Below, piece by piece: positions 48,027 through 58,526 of a stretch of 64,000 nt of DNA; position 1 is the first letter of the stretch, and every line of letters begins with the position of its first letter. The position numbers and the translations under genes were made by a program. Source of the stretch: Thermomicrobiales bacterium (GTDB taxonomy: Bacteria > Chloroflexota > Chloroflexia > Thermomicrobiales > UBA6265); assembly GCA_030447415.1 (NCBI GenBank), contig JAUJOZ010000001.1, positions 1 through 64,000 of the forward strand. The letters are read 5' to 3'. The notes beneath the pieces were generated by a model. That model ran no database searches and was not told where the DNA came from. It worked only from the letters and a program-made list of their open reading frames with translations.

Positions 48027-49487
48027 CTACGTCCCGAGCGGTCGGACGTGGACGAGGTTGGTGCGGCCGGAAACGCGGGTCATCGGCAGGGAGCCGGCGA
48101 TCAGGGCGTAGGCGCCCTCCGTCGCCAGCCCGGCCTCGATGATGATTCGCCCCGCGATCCGGAACAGATGGTCCGGGTCGTCTTCCAGCGGCACGACCGT
48201 CGAGCGGACGCCCCAGAGGAGGTTGAGGCGACGGGCGACTGCTTCCTCGGTGGCGACCGCGATGATTGGCGGGCGGGGCCGGTACTTGGCGACGCGGCGC
48301 ACCGCAGTCCCGGTGAGGGTGAAGACGACGACGTGCTCGGCGGGCGCCACGTCGGCCAGCGCCTGGGCGGCGCGGGCCATGGCGTCGGCGACGGCGAGGC
48401 TAGGTTCGCTCTGACCCGGCAGCGGTTGCGCCGCGGCGGCCGTGCGGATCGGACCGTCGCGCTCCGCCTCGCGGATAATGCGGCCCATCGTCTGCACCGC
48501 CTCGATCGGGTAGCGACCGACGGCCGTCTCGGCTGAGAGCATCACGGCGTCGGTGCCGTCCCAGACGGCGTTGGCGACATCGTTCGTCTCGGCCCGGGTG
48601 GCGACCGGCTGGGTGATCATCGATTCGAGCATCTGCGTCGCGGTGATGACCGGTACGCCGAGGGCGTTGGCGACGCCGATGATCTCCTTTTGGGCGCGAG
48701 GCACCCGCTCGGGCGCCATCTGCACCCCGAGGTCACCGCGGGCGACCATCAAGCCGTCTGCCGCCGCGGCGATCTCCCGCACGTCGGCCAGCGCCTCCGG
48801 CCGCTCGATCTTGGCGATCAGGCCTGGGGGCGTCGTCCCAGCGGCGAGGCCGCCTGCCACCTCCCGCGCCAGGCGAAGATCGCTCGCGTCGTTGACGAAG
48901 CTGAGGCCCAGAAAGTCGACGCCCTGGCCGACAGCGAAGGCAATATCAGCACGGTCAGCATCCGTCAGCGCCCCACCCCGGATCGGCGCCCCGGGGAGCG
49001 TCACCCCCTGGCGGCCGAGGAGGAGGCCGCCGCGTCCGACCTGGCAGAACGCCGTGCCGTCCTCGATCCGCTCGACCAGCAACTCGACCAATCCATCGGA
49101 GATCAGGAGCCGGGAGCCCGGCTGGATGACGTCCAGCAGCGCCGGATAGCCGATGCCGACGCGGGTGGCCGTCGTTGGGACCGGCTCGGGTACGACCTCG
49201 ACCGCGCTGCCGCGGGCGATCGGCACCGGCTCGCCGTCGGCGAGGGGGCCGGTCCGGATCTTGAGCCCCTGGAGATCGAAGAGGATCGGCACCATATGCC
49301 CGAGCTCGGCGGCGGCGGCGCGGACATCCGCGATGAGCCGGGCGCGCTCGTCGTTGGAGCCGTGGGCGGCGTTGATGCGGGCGACGTCGACACCGGCTTC
49401 GAGGAGTGCGCGCAGCATGTCGCGCCCGGCGACCCCCGGCCCGAGCGTCGCCACAATCTTGACCCGTCGCTCGTCGTAGACGCCCAA
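48027..49487 (-). CDS. pyk: Pyruvate kinase
   Basis: A 486-residue enzyme converting phosphoenolpyruvate and ADP to pyruvate and ATP. Conserved: KIVATLGPGVAGRDMLRALL and VARINAAHGSNDERARLIAD, where the family's N..FSHG appears as N-x-A-H-G; FDLQGLKIRTG (usual DTKGPEIRT replaced); IAKIERPEALADVREIAAAA; GLMVARGDLGVQMAPERVPR; ITATQMLESMITQPVATRAE and DAVMLSAETAVGRYPIEAVQ. The C-terminal domain is complete. The TTG at 49487 is the start by homology and by GGAAGGAG just upstream. Several active-site neighbours deviate from the canonical sequence, so it is a divergent PK. It sits 47 bases upstream of hyi. Confidence 0.9.
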   Translation of the reverse strand: MGVYDERRVKIVATLGPGVAGRDMLRALLEAGVDVARINAAHGSNDERARLIADVRAAAAELGHMVPILFDLQGLKIRTGPLADGEPVPIARGSAVEVVPEPVPTTATRVGIGYPALLDVIQPGSRLLISDGLVELLVERIEDGTAFCQVGRGGLLLGRQGVTLPGAPIRGGALTDADRADIAFAVGQGVDFLGLSFVNDASDLRLAREVAGGLAAGTTPPGLIAKIERPEALADVREIAAAADGLMVARGDLGVQMAPERVPRAQKEIIGVANALGVPVITATQMLESMITQPVATRAETNDVANAVWDGTDAVMLSAETAVGRYPIEAVQTMGRIIREAERDGPIRTAAAAQPLPGQSEPSLAVADAMARAAQALADVAPAEHVVVFTLTGTAVRRVAKYRPRPPIIAVATEEAVARRLNLLWGVRSTVVPLEDDPDHLFRIAGRIIIEAGLATEGAYALIAGSLPMTRVSGRTNLVHVRPLGT

Positions 49488-49503
49488 CGGCTGCTCCTTC
49501 CGG

Positions 49504-49538
49504 GGTGTCAGGTGTCGGGTGTAGGGTGTCGGGTGGGC
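49504..49538. repeat. Heptanucleotide tandem repeat, five units, upstream of pyk
   Basis: GGTGTCA GGTGTCG GGTGTAG GGTGTCG GGTGGGC on the plus strand, ending a few bases before the ribosome binding site of pyk (read on the minus strand). A -10-like TACAAT for pyk lies further upstream (complement of 49569-49574), which would place the repeat in the 5' untranslated region. Confidence 0.7.
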
Positions 49539-49712
49539 GTTGCCCGCGGTCGCCAATGCTGAGCTTCTATTGTAGGACTGGAGGGTGGGCGCCGCCGAGG
49601 AGACGCGATTTGTCCCGACGTGTCGTGGAGAGGGAGAAGCCGTCCGGGTCGCTCGCGCGACTGACCGGGACGGCACGAGAGACCGTGCCCCTACCAGGGG
49701 CCGACCGTCTGC

Positions 49713-50750
49713 CTACTCGGCTTCGCACCCGTTCCACACCACGACCAGCTTGTCGGCGCCGGACTCGGCGCCCCAGACCTCGCCGGGGCGGCCGTGGATC
49801 TGACGCACGCTGGCGCCGGGGTCGGGGAGAGGCAGGCTGACGAAGCGTTCGGTGTCCGGGTCGAAGCGGACCAGAGTGTTGGCGCCGAAATCACTCAACC
49901 AGACGTCGTCGCGCTCGTCGACGTAGACGGCGTATGCCTGGGGGGCGTCGCCGGGTAGGCGCCATTCCGCCCAGGCATCATGGAACGGGTCGTAGCGGGC
50001 GACCTGGCCGGCGTTCCACTCGCTGATCCAGAGGACGCCGCGGGAGTCGGTCCAGACGCGACGGGCTCCTTGGTCCGGCGTCGGCGGGTCGAGCATCACG
50101 ATGCCGAACGGGTCGCCGTTGGGGTCGATGCGGCCGAGGTAGCTGCCGGCCAGGGACACGAAGAAGACGCGGCCGTCCGGGGTGGCGGTGATACCGTACG
50201 GGCCGCGTCCACGGGGCGTGGCGACGGTTTCGACGGGCTCCCCCGGCCGGGCGGTCGTCGGGTCGAGCCGGCCGACGACGCCGTTCTGCCCGGTGAACCA
50301 AAGGACGCCCTGGGGGTCGAAGGCGGCGGTGTTGAGGTTGGCGTTGCCGTCGGCGAGCGGGTAGACCGCGACCTCCCGCGTCTCGGCATCGACGCGAACC
50401 ATCGCGTTGAGTCCGCTATCGGTCACCCATGCCGCGCCGTCCGGGCCGACGATAACGCCGTGGGGCGCCGACCCAGCTCCGAGTTTAACCCGCTCCACCT
50501 CCCCAGTCGCCGGGTCGAGCAAACCCAGGGCACCCGCGTCCTGGGCGGTGTACCAGACACGCTCCCCGTCGGCGGCGGGCGCAACGTCGTGCGGATGGTC
50601 GCCGGCGGGCACGGGGTAGGTCTGGAGCGCCAGGCACTCCTCCGGCGGGGTAACCGGCGGGGTGGCGGGCGACCGTGCCACCCCGGCAGCCGGCCAGGCG
50701 GCGAGGAGGACAACGAGCGCGAGCGTCAACGGACGACGGTGGTGAATCAT
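49713..50750 (-). CDS. Exported Vgb/streptogramin-lyase-like beta-propeller protein
   Basis: A 345-residue protein with a Sec signal (PLTLALVVLLAAWPAAGVAR). It holds about seven propeller blades of the virginiamycin B lyase type: DGERVWYTAQDAGALGLLDP, DGAAWVTDSGLNAMVRVD, QGVLWFTGQNGVVGRLDP, DGRVFFVSLAGSYLGRIDP, RGVLWISEWNAGQVARYDP and RDDVWLSDFGANTLVRFDP. Vgb lyases keep a conserved H...E.H set, which I do not see clearly here, so this is more likely a propeller binding protein than an antibiotic lyase. Start ATG 50750, GAGAGGGG upstream. Confidence 0.8.
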   Translation of the reverse strand: MIHHRRPLTLALVVLLAAWPAAGVARSPATPPVTPPEECLALQTYPVPAGDHPHDVAPAADGERVWYTAQDAGALGLLDPATGEVERVKLGAGSAPHGVIVGPDGAAWVTDSGLNAMVRVDAETREVAVYPLADGNANLNTAAFDPQGVLWFTGQNGVVGRLDPTTARPGEPVETVATPRGRGPYGITATPDGRVFFVSLAGSYLGRIDPNGDPFGIVMLDPPTPDQGARRVWTDSRGVLWISEWNAGQVARYDPFHDAWAEWRLPGDAPQAYAVYVDERDDVWLSDFGANTLVRFDPDTERFVSLPLPDPGASVRQIHGRPGEVWGAESGADKLVVVWNGCEAE

Positions 50751-50877
50751 GATGGCGACCCCTCTCGCCCCCAATCAGGTAGGGGAAAAGCGTCGGGTCA
50801 GTCCGGGCCCGCCGCTCGAACGCGGATCGAGCTGCCCATGGCACCGGCTCGTCTCCCGGCAATCGGGGCCGGCGGCG

Positions 50878-51273
50878 TCAGAAGGTGACCCCACTCCGGA
50901 GTACGACGTTGGCGTAGGGGGTGGTTTCGCCAGTGCGGACGACTGCGCGGGCTCCCGCGCTCAGCCGCTTGAGCTCCTCGTGGCTGACGGTGCGGAACTC
51001 GGCCCGTGGGAAAAAGGCTTGGAGGTCGGCCGGCACGTCAGAGCCGCGGGCGACGAGCTCGTCCGCCACGGTGATTGCTTCAACCTCCAACTCGATGGCG
51101 ATTGCCCGCACCACGTCGAGCAGCGGCGGCATCCCGGCCGTGACTGCCAGGTCAATGCACGGCACTCCCGGCGGCACCGGCAACCCGGCATCCCCAACGA
51201 TCAGCAGATCCGTGTGGCCCATCATCGCGATGACCCGCGAGAGACCGTGGTGAAGCACACCCGTCTTCTTCAT
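50878..51273 (-). CDS. rbsD: RbsD/FucU-family sugar mutarotase
   Basis: A 131-residue D-ribose pyranase/L-fucose mutarotase family protein, which speeds the interconversion of sugar ring forms. Seen: MKKTGVLHHGLSRVIAMMGH (catalytic His), TDLLIVGDAGLPVPPGVPCI (the GDAGLP block), DLAVTAGMPPLLDVVRAI, FRTVSHEELKRLSAGARAVV and RTGETTPYANVVLRSGV (the RTGE.TPY.N block). All RbsD hallmark residues are present. No ribose transporter is adjacent; the upstream genes are the ABC exporter. Confidence 0.92.
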   Translation of the reverse strand: MKKTGVLHHGLSRVIAMMGHTDLLIVGDAGLPVPPGVPCIDLAVTAGMPPLLDVVRAIAIELEVEAITVADELVARGSDVPADLQAFFPRAEFRTVSHEELKRLSAGARAVVRTGETTPYANVVLRSGVTF

Positions 51274-51359
51274 CGCCCGCCCCCACCAGTTCAACAGTAA
51301 CGTGACGTCCGCCACAAGGCCGCGGCGTGCCGTGGTCCTCCCCGCCGCCTGCCTCCCAC

Positions 51360-54359
51360 CTACTCGTACCGTAGCGCCTCGGCGGGGGCGATGCGCGACG
51401 CCTGGCGGGAGGGGACCCAGGTCATCAGCAGCGCCATTGCGATGGTGGCCACCAGGATCACGAGGATGATGTTCCACGGCACGATGAATTCGGCGTCGGG
51501 CGCGCCGACGTCGTCGCTGGTGAAGAGGTTGCGCGCCAGGATCAGACCGAGGGAGGTGCCCGCCAGCACGCCGAGCCCGACGATGAACGCCGTCTCGATC
51601 AGAAACGAGAGCGAAACCGTCGACCCCTGGAAGCCGATCGCCCGCAGGACGCCGATCTGCTGGCGCCGCTCGACCACCGAGCGGAAGGCGATGACGCCAA
51701 CGGCGGCGACGCCGACGATGAGGCCGAGCCCCATGAAACCCTGGATGATGTAGAGGAACCCCGTGTTCTGCCGCTGGAACGCCTTCAGCTCGTCCCGGAT
51801 CGACGTCGCCTGAACGCCGTTCGTCAGTAGCGCCGCCTCGATCTCCTTGGCTACGGCCGCGGACCGCTCCGGGTCGTCCAACCTGACGAAGTAGGACGTG
51901 AGGGTGGTGGACGGATAGACCGCGTCGATGGTCGGCTGAGCGGCGAAGAGACCGAACAGGCTACCGATCTTGCTGTCGATAACGCCGATCACGCGGACCG
52001 GCGTCACCCCTCCAGTGCGCGGATTGGCGAGTTCGATGGTGATCGGCTCGAAGACCTTGTTCTCAACCCCAAGGTCGGTGATCTCGAGGAGGTCGCCGCC
52101 CGCTCCGAAGGTGCCGGAGTCGGGCAGCGCACGAACGTCGACGACCGCCACGCCCGGCTCCGTGAGCAGCGCCTGCACGATCGCGGCGTCGGAGTAGTAT
52201 CCACTGGCGCGCTGTTGGAAGGCGAGCTCGCTGCCCCGGATGAACCCCTCGTCGATGCCGTAGACCGCGTACTCCTTCCAGCCCGGGTCGGTGGCAGCGG
52301 CCAGTCGCACCTGGGAGAAAAAGGTGCTCGGGTTCCGCGTGACGCCGACGGCCGCGACGCCCGCGGTGTCGACCCCCTTCGCTCGAATCGCGTCGGTGAA
52401 GTCGGCGATGACATTAGCACCGGCCGAGTCGGCCCGCACGTCCCACCCGGCGTTCGCCTCGTCGCCGAGGAAGAGGTTGGCGAAGTTCTCGCTCATGGTC
52501 GCGATCATGACCAGGGAGAAGACGATCAAGCTGAACATGGCGATCGTCATGCCGGTGCGTCCTTTGGCGGCACCGGGGTAGGCGATGGCGGTGCGCACCG
52601 CCGGCAGCGCCGATTCGAGCATGCCGCCGAGCCAGGAGACGCCGGCGAGCAGCAGGTCCAGGTTGTTGACGATCACGATCGTGGCGCCGACGACCATGAA
52701 GATGCCCGAGAGGAAGAACATTTCGATGTCGCCGTCGTACTCGCCGAAGACGCGGGTGAACAGATCGTCGGGGAGCAGCCAGAAGACGAGGAGGGCGAGG
52801 CCGACGGCAGTGAAGACCGGGCGGGCCGGCACGCCGAAGAAGCGGAGGATTAGCGCAAGGCCGAACGGGAGGAGGCTCATCCCACCCTGGAAGGCGAACG
52901 CCTGACCGGAGGCCGTGCCGAGCAGGGTGAGCAGCCCGCCAACGAGGAGCAGGATGCCGGCCCACACCAGCGTCCGCTTTTTGCGTGCCGGTGAGGCGAC
53001 GTCGGGGATGTCGCGGACGGCGGCCACGACGTTGAGCCGGCTGATCCGCCACGAGGCGACGACGACCGTGGCGAACGTGATGACGACGCCGAGGCAGTAG
53101 GCGACGACCATGCTGCGCGGGGTGACGTACGGCTCGATCGGTAGATACTGGCCGAAGATCGCGGTCATCGCGTAGGCGATGCCGATGGTGGCCAGGACCC
53201 CAAGTGCGGCGCCAACGAGGCCGGCGAGGACGGCGTAGCCGCTCCCTTCGGCGACGAACTGCTGGACGAGTTGGCTGCGGTGGGCCCCGACCGCCCTCGC
53301 CATCCCCATCTCCGGGCGCCGCTCGGCGGCGAGCATCGTGAAGATCAGGACGATGAGGACGATGCCCGCAGTGATGGTGAAGAGGCCGAGGATGAGGAAG
53401 AGGGCGGTGATGAGGGTTGACGCCAACCGCGCCTGGTCGACCGCCGTCTCCTTGATCGGGTCGACGCCGAGTCCCTGCCCGGCCAGCGCGGTCCGCAGCG
53501 CCGCCGTGACCTCCTGGCTCCGCTCCAGGCCGTCGCGGACGCCGCCGGCGTTGGAGACGGCAACCGCGGTGAGTCGGTTCGGTTGGCCCGTGAGGGTCTG
53601 CAACTCGGTGAGCGGCATCACCAGGCCCGACCCCTCCAGCCCACTGCTCGCGCTGCACCGAACGCCGGTCAGGTAAGCGTTTTCGGCGACGGCAGCGACG
53701 GTCAACGTCGCAGGCGTGTTGTTGTAGAAGGTCGTCAACGCGTCGCCCGCCTTTGCCCCAAGGAGGTCGGCCAGCCGCTCGCTGAGGACGACGCCGCCGG
53801 GGCTGAGGGCAGCCAGATCGATCGCTTCCCCGTCGGTCGCGCGTAGCCCGCCGAAGGCCGCGAGGCGCGCCGGGTCGAGCCCGATGAGCAGGACGTCCGG
53901 CTCTGCTAGACTGGCCGCCTCGTTGACGATGGGGACGCGCGTCTCCAGAAACGGCAGCAGGCCGTCGATGTCCGGGTTACCCCGTACGGCGTCCTCAAGG
54001 CGGGCGAGGTCGGCCGCGTCCAGCGGTGTCGTGGCGCTGGCGGCCGCCGATGCCTCGACGTCCTGGCTGGCGACCACCAGCTCGTCGAGGTGGCCGAACC
54101 GGTCGAAGACGTCCATACTGGTCGAGTAGTCGATCGTGTCGCCAGTTCCCAGTGCCGCGGCGATGATTAGGGTCGATAGCATCAGACCGGCGACGATCAA
54201 GACCGTCTGCGCCTTCCGGCGGGGAATGTTTCGCACGCCGAGCCGGAAGATGACCGGCCGGCGCCACGCCACCCACGCCACGGCCAGCAGGCAGAGGCCG
54301 AGCAGGACAATGAGGACGACCATGATGGTCGTCATCGAGACGCCGACGATCTCGTTCAC
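51360..54359 (-). CDS. ABC exporter permease with two FtsX domains (paralogue 1)
   Basis: A 999-residue membrane protein. N-terminal helix VVLIVLLGLCLLAVAWVAWR, then [20 protein letters not shown] and an extracytoplasmic MacB-PCD-like domain (residues about 75-270). A first FtsX four-helix block follows: [24 protein letters not shown] between helices. Next are a hydrophobic middle region with [20 protein letters not shown], a second extracytoplasmic domain (YAVYGIDEGFI...) and a C-terminal FtsX block with [20 protein letters not shown] and the ending [12 protein letters not shown]. The GTG at 54359 is placed by alignment to the neighbouring paralogue. It probably exports a lipid- or peptide-like substrate with the upstream ATPase. 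Confidence 0.88.
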   Translation of the reverse strand: MNEIVGVSMTTIMVVLIVLLGLCLLAVAWVAWRRPVIFRLGVRNIPRRKAQTVLIVAGLMLSTLIIAAALGTGDTIDYSTSMDVFDRFGHLDELVVASQDVEASAAASATTPLDAADLARLEDAVRGNPDIDGLLPFLETRVPIVNEAASLAEPDVLLIGLDPARLAAFGGLRATDGEAIDLAALSPGGVVLSERLADLLGAKAGDALTTFYNNTPATLTVAAVAENAYLTGVRCSASSGLEGSGLVMPLTELQTLTGQPNRLTAVAVSNAGGVRDGLERSQEVTAALRTALAGQGLGVDPIKETAVDQARLASTLITALFLILGLFTITAGIVLIVLIFTMLAAERRPEMGMARAVGAHRSQLVQQFVAEGSGYAVLAGLVGAALGVLATIGIAYAMTAIFGQYLPIEPYVTPRSMVVAYCLGVVITFATVVVASWRISRLNVVAAVRDIPDVASPARKKRTLVWAGILLLVGGLLTLLGTASGQAFAFQGGMSLLPFGLALILRFFGVPARPVFTAVGLALLVFWLLPDDLFTRVFGEYDGDIEMFFLSGIFMVVGATIVIVNNLDLLLAGVSWLGGMLESALPAVRTAIAYPGAAKGRTGMTIAMFSLIVFSLVMIATMSENFANLFLGDEANAGWDVRADSAGANVIADFTDAIRAKGVDTAGVAAVGVTRNPSTFFSQVRLAAATDPGWKEYAVYGIDEGFIRGSELAFQQRASGYYSDAAIVQALLTEPGVAVVDVRALPDSGTFGAGGDLLEITDLGVENKVFEPITIELANPRTGGVTPVRVIGVIDSKIGSLFGLFAAQPTIDAVYPSTTLTSYFVRLDDPERSAAVAKEIEAALLTNGVQATSIRDELKAFQRQNTGFLYIIQGFMGLGLIVGVAAVGVIAFRSVVERRQQIGVLRAIGFQGSTVSLSFLIETAFIVGLGVLAGTSLGLILARNLFTSDDVGAPDAEFIVPWNIILVILVATIAMALLMTWVPSRQASRIAPAEALRYE

Positions 54360-54597
54360 GGGTGGTCCCTTGAGTGGCGATCGTCCCAACACGACGTGCG
54401 CACGCCGCCGTGCGACCGTTCCCGCCCCGGTGGTCCAGGCGCGTCCGACGGGTTGCGGACGGACGACGGGGGCGGCCGGCGGCCGCCCCCCGTCTCTCCA
54501 GCACGCGCGCGGCACGGAACGTTCCTACTGTACTCCGAACCCGTGACCGCGCGCCGCTGGGCAACACTCAGGCCGGTCGCCGACTCCTAACCCCCGG

Positions 54598-57500
54598 CTA
54601 CTCGTATCGCAGCGCCTCGGCCGGGGCGAGGCGGGAGGCCTGGCGGGCGGGAACCCAGGTCATCAGCAGCGCGGCCACGATTGTCACCACGAGGATGGAG
54701 ATCACGATGGTCCACGGGACGATGAACGTCGCGTCGGGGCCGCCGAAGTCGTCGCTGGTAAACAGGTTGCGGGCCAGCGCCAGCCCCAGGATTGTCCCCG
54801 ACAGCACGCCCATGCCGACGACGAAGGTCGTCTCGATCAAGAAGGAGAGTGAGACGAGCGAGCGCTGGTACCCGAGCGCGCGCAGCATCCCGATCTGCTG
54901 CCGGCGTTCCACCACGTTGCGGAAGGCGATGACACCGACCGCCGCGATCCCGACCAGGAGGCCGAGCCCCATGAAGCCCTGGATGATGTAGAGGAAGGCG
55001 GTGCTCTGCTGCTGCTGCTCCTCGAGCTCGTCGAGGATCGACACCGCCTGGACGCCGTTACGCAGGAGCGCCGCTTCAACGTCCTTGGCGAGGGCGTCGG
55101 CCTGCTCCGGGTCGGCGACGCGGATGTAGTAGGAGGTCGAGGCCGCCTCAGGGTAGATCCCGGCCGGACCGGCCACGGCGCTCTCGCGTGCGAACAACCC
55201 GAACAGGCTGCCGATCTCGTCGTCGAGGATCCCGATCACGGTTAGGGTCGCGGGTTCGCCGCTCGGGCGTTCGACCTGGACCTGGATCGGCGCGAAGGTC
55301 TCCTGGCCATCCTCGTACCCGGTCAACTTGAAGGCGTCCTCGTCGGCGCCGAAGTCGCCCTCCACGGGGATCGCGAACGCGTCGACGATCGCCACGTCGT
55401 CGCGGGTGCGCAGCGCCTCAAGGATCGCCGCGTCATCGGCGTATCCCTCGGCGCGGGCCTGGAACAACAGCTTGCTCTCGTCAATGAAGCCGGCGTCCAT
55501 GCCGCGGACGGTGTAGTTCTTCCAGGCCTGGTCCTCCGTTCCCGGCACCCGCAGGCGAGATTCGTCAGCGCCGGTGGCGACCTGCCCGGTCGCCTCGAAC
55601 TGGCTCGTGTCGACGCCGCGCGACTGCAGCAGGCTCTGGAAGGCGGCGGCGTCGCCGATCGGGTTGGCCCGCAGGGCGTCGGCGCGGACGTCCCAGCCGG
55701 CGTTGGCCTCGTCCCCGAGGAAGAGCTCGACGAAGTTCTGGTTGATCGTGGCGAAGGTGACGAGGGAGAAGACGATCAGGCTGAACATCGCGATCGTCAG
55801 GCCTGTCCGACCCTTCGCGGCGCCGGGGTACGAGATCGCCGTGCGCACGGCCGGCAGCGCGCCGCGGAACAGCCCGCCGAGGCGGGACACCCCCGCCAGC
55901 AGCAGGTCGAGGTTGTTGACGATCAGGATCGAGGCGCCGGCCACCATGAAGATGCCGGACAGAAAGAACATCTCAAAGTTGCCACCGAGGTCGCCGAACA
56001 GGTCCGTCGCGATGTCGTCGGGCAGCAGCCAGAGGACCAACAGGTAGATGCCGACCAGGCTGAAAACCGGTCGCGCCGGCGCCCCGAAGTATCGGAGCAG
56101 GCGCGCGACGCCGAACGGCAACAGGCTCATCCCGGCGTAGAAGCTGAAGGCGCGGGCAGTGTCGCCGGTCTGTCCGGCCAGGGTCAGCAGACCGCCGAGC
56201 GCCAGGAGGACGAAGGCCCAGACCAAGGTCCGGATGCGCCGTCGCGGCGAGCGCGGGACGTCCGGGATGTCGCGCACGGCCGCCACCACGTTGAGCCGGC
56301 TGATCTTCCACGAGGAGCCGACGACGGCGAGGAAGGTGATGACGACGCCCAGGCAGTAGGCGACCACAAGGCTGCGCGGGGCGACCGACGGCTCGATGTC
56401 GAGGAACTCCCCGAAGAGGGCACTGATAGCGAGGGCGATGGCGACCGTCGCCACGACCCCGAGCGCAGCGCCGACCAACCCGGCGAGGAGGGCGTAGCCG
56501 CTCCCCTCGGCAACGAACTGCTGAATCAGTTGGCGCCGGTGGGCGCCGACGGCGCGGGCCATGCCCATCTCGGGCCGGCGTTCCGCCGCCAACATGGTGA
56601 AGATGAGGACGATGAGCAGGATGCCGACCGCGATCGAGAACAGACCCAGGATCAGGAAAAAGCCGGTGAAGATCTGGGCGAAGGTCTCCGCCTCGTCAAT
56701 CGAGGACTTCTTGATCTCGTCGATACCCAGGCCCTGACCCGACAACAGGGGTTGGAGCTTGGCTACGACCTCGTCGGTGAGGTCCATGCCGTCCTCGATG
56801 CCACCCCGGTTGGAGATCCCAAGCAGGGTCACCAGGTTCGGCTGTCCCGTCATCTCCTGGAGGCGCTGGAGCGGCACCACCATGCCGGGCGTTGCCGGGT
56901 CGAAGCGGCCGCTGAGCGGGCCGTCCTCGGCGACGGCGGCGACGGTGAGCTGGATTGGCTGGTTGCTGTAGAAGACGGTGACGACGTCCCCGACGGCGGC
57001 GTCCAGGTCCTTAGCCATGGTCTCGCTGAAGACGACCTCGTCCGAGGCGATTGCAGCCAGGTCGATGACGCCGCCATCGATGTCCTTGAGACCGCCGAAG
57101 TTGTCGAGGCGGGCCGGGTCAATGCCGATCAGGAAGGTCTGGGGTTCGGCCTGTTCCGGCTGCTCCAGCGTGCCAAGGATGGCCGGCACGATCTCAACCA
57201 AGACCGGCATGACCCCGTCGACGATCGGGTCGCCTGCGAAGGCGGCCTCAATGCGATCGGCGACAGACTGGTCGAAGCGCGCGGTGATGGCGCTCTCGAC
57301 ATTTCCCTCGAGGTCGGGGCTGGAAACAACCAACTCGTCGACGTGGCCGAGGCTGTCGTAGGTGGACGCCGTCGCCGAGTGGTCGATGGTGTCGCCGGTG
57401 CCGAGGGCGGCGGCGATGATCATCGTCGACAGCATCAGGCCGATCACGATCAAGGTCGTCTGCGCCTTGCGGCGGGGGATGTTGCGCACGCCCAGCTTGA

Positions 57501-57612
57501 AGATGACGGGCCGCCGCCACGCCACCCACGCCACCGACAGCAAGCACAGGGCGAGCAGGACCAACAGCACCATCATGATGCTGGTCACCGAAGCGCCGAA
57601 AATCTCGCTCAC
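54598..57612 (-). CDS. ABC exporter permease with two FtsX domains (paralogue 2)
   Basis: 1004 residues, same architecture as the downstream permease and similar to it throughout, for example [20 protein letters not shown] versus [20 protein letters not shown], and identical [12 protein letters not shown] ends. The two extracytoplasmic domains differ most, suggesting different substrates or subunit roles. N-terminal helix [20 protein letters not shown]; FtsX loops [20 protein letters not shown] and [23 protein letters not shown] at 57612; gaps of 238 bases to the next permease and 121 to the ATPase gene. A palindrome GGAACGTTCC (54516-54525) lies in the gap between the permeases. Confidence 0.9.
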   Translation of the reverse strand: MSEIFGASVTSIMMVLLVLLALCLLSVAWVAWRRPVIFKLGVRNIPRRKAQTTLIVIGLMLSTMIIAAALGTGDTIDHSATASTYDSLGHVDELVVSSPDLEGNVESAITARFDQSVADRIEAAFAGDPIVDGVMPVLVEIVPAILGTLEQPEQAEPQTFLIGIDPARLDNFGGLKDIDGGVIDLAAIASDEVVFSETMAKDLDAAVGDVVTVFYSNQPIQLTVAAVAEDGPLSGRFDPATPGMVVPLQRLQEMTGQPNLVTLLGISNRGGIEDGMDLTDEVVAKLQPLLSGQGLGIDEIKKSSIDEAETFAQIFTGFFLILGLFSIAVGILLIVLIFTMLAAERRPEMGMARAVGAHRRQLIQQFVAEGSGYALLAGLVGAALGVVATVAIALAISALFGEFLDIEPSVAPRSLVVAYCLGVVITFLAVVGSSWKISRLNVVAAVRDIPDVPRSPRRRIRTLVWAFVLLALGGLLTLAGQTGDTARAFSFYAGMSLLPFGVARLLRYFGAPARPVFSLVGIYLLVLWLLPDDIATDLFGDLGGNFEMFFLSGIFMVAGASILIVNNLDLLLAGVSRLGGLFRGALPAVRTAISYPGAAKGRTGLTIAMFSLIVFSLVTFATINQNFVELFLGDEANAGWDVRADALRANPIGDAAAFQSLLQSRGVDTSQFEATGQVATGADESRLRVPGTEDQAWKNYTVRGMDAGFIDESKLLFQARAEGYADDAAILEALRTRDDVAIVDAFAIPVEGDFGADEDAFKLTGYEDGQETFAPIQVQVERPSGEPATLTVIGILDDEIGSLFGLFARESAVAGPAGIYPEAASTSYYIRVADPEQADALAKDVEAALLRNGVQAVSILDELEEQQQQSTAFLYIIQGFMGLGLLVGIAAVGVIAFRNVVERRQQIGMLRALGYQRSLVSLSFLIETTFVVGMGVLSGTILGLALARNLFTSDDFGGPDATFIVPWTIVISILVVTIVAALLMTWVPARQASRLAPAEALRYE

Positions 57613-57733
57613 GAAGATGCTCCCTGCGGCGTGACCGCCGCTACGTCAGTCGTCAGGAGGGAACGAGGGCAAGGGAAAGGTGGGGCCGGCCCGGAGAGAA
57701 CAGGATCGGCCGCGCCCCGTTCTGCCAACCTCG

Positions 57734-58526
57734 TTACCCGGTGGCCCCTACCGCTACGGGGGAGGGCTCCACCGCGTCGGCCGGGTCGGTCTCCCCGACA
57801 ATGAGGCCGTCGCGCATGCGCACGATGCGGTCGGTGCGCGCACCGACTCCCGGGTCGTGCGTCACAATCACCACCGTCAACCCGCGCCGTGCATTCAAGT
57901 CCCGGATCAAGCCCATGATCTCGTCCGCCGTCGCCGAGTCGAGCGCCCCGGTCGGCTCGTCCGCCCAGACAATGGCCGGGTCGTTGACCAGCGCCCGCGC
58001 AATCGTCACCCGCTGCCGCTGCCCACCGGACAGCTCCGCCGGCCGGTGCGCGGCCCACGCCGCCAGCCCCACCGTCTCCAGCGCCGCCCGCGCCGCGTCC
58101 GCGCCGCCTTCGGGCGCACCCCGAGACCAGCAGCGGCAGTTCCACGTTCTCCACCGCGGAGAGGACCGGCAGCAGGTTGTAGACCTGGAAGACGAAGCCC
58201 ATGCGGCGGGCGCGGTACTCGGTGCGCTTGCGGTCGGAGAGCTTGGCCAGGTCCTGGCCTTCGAGCCAGATCGTGCCGGCGTCGACGGTGTCGAGGCCGG
58301 AGAGGGCGTTGAGCAGCGTCGTCTTGCCGCAGCCGGAGGGGCCCATGACGGCGACCATCTCGCCGCGCTGGACGGCGAAGTCGACGCCGCGCAGGGCGTG
58401 GACCCGATCGGTGCCGGTGTCGTAGGTCTTGACGATCCCCTCCGCCCGGATGATGAAGTCGTCGCCGGGCGTGCCGCTGGCGCCCGCGCCATTGCGCGCG
58501 TCATGCCCGTTGCGTCCGAAAACCAT
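57734..58526 (-). pseudogene. ABC transporter ATP-binding subunit (MacB/LolD type), frameshifted near 58120
   Basis: About 264 residues. ATG 58526 with GAGGAGGAGG upstream. Walker A is [21 protein letters not shown]-loop [20 protein letters not shown]; then in the next frame the signature [20 protein letters not shown], Walker [20 protein letters not shown] and H-loop [15 protein letters not shown]. The shift lies at a short C-run around 58117-58121 (after LPLLVS), so either a homopolymer error or a broken gene. It is the only ATPase for the two downstream permeases, so a working gene is expected. LolD/MacB-type partners export from the outer leaflet of the membrane. Confidence 0.82.

Noticed and set aside
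49713-50750. Virginiamycin B lyase (antibiotic resistance)
   Set aside because: The propeller fold matches but the catalytic His/Glu set is not evident and the protein is exported, so a resistance function is not supported.
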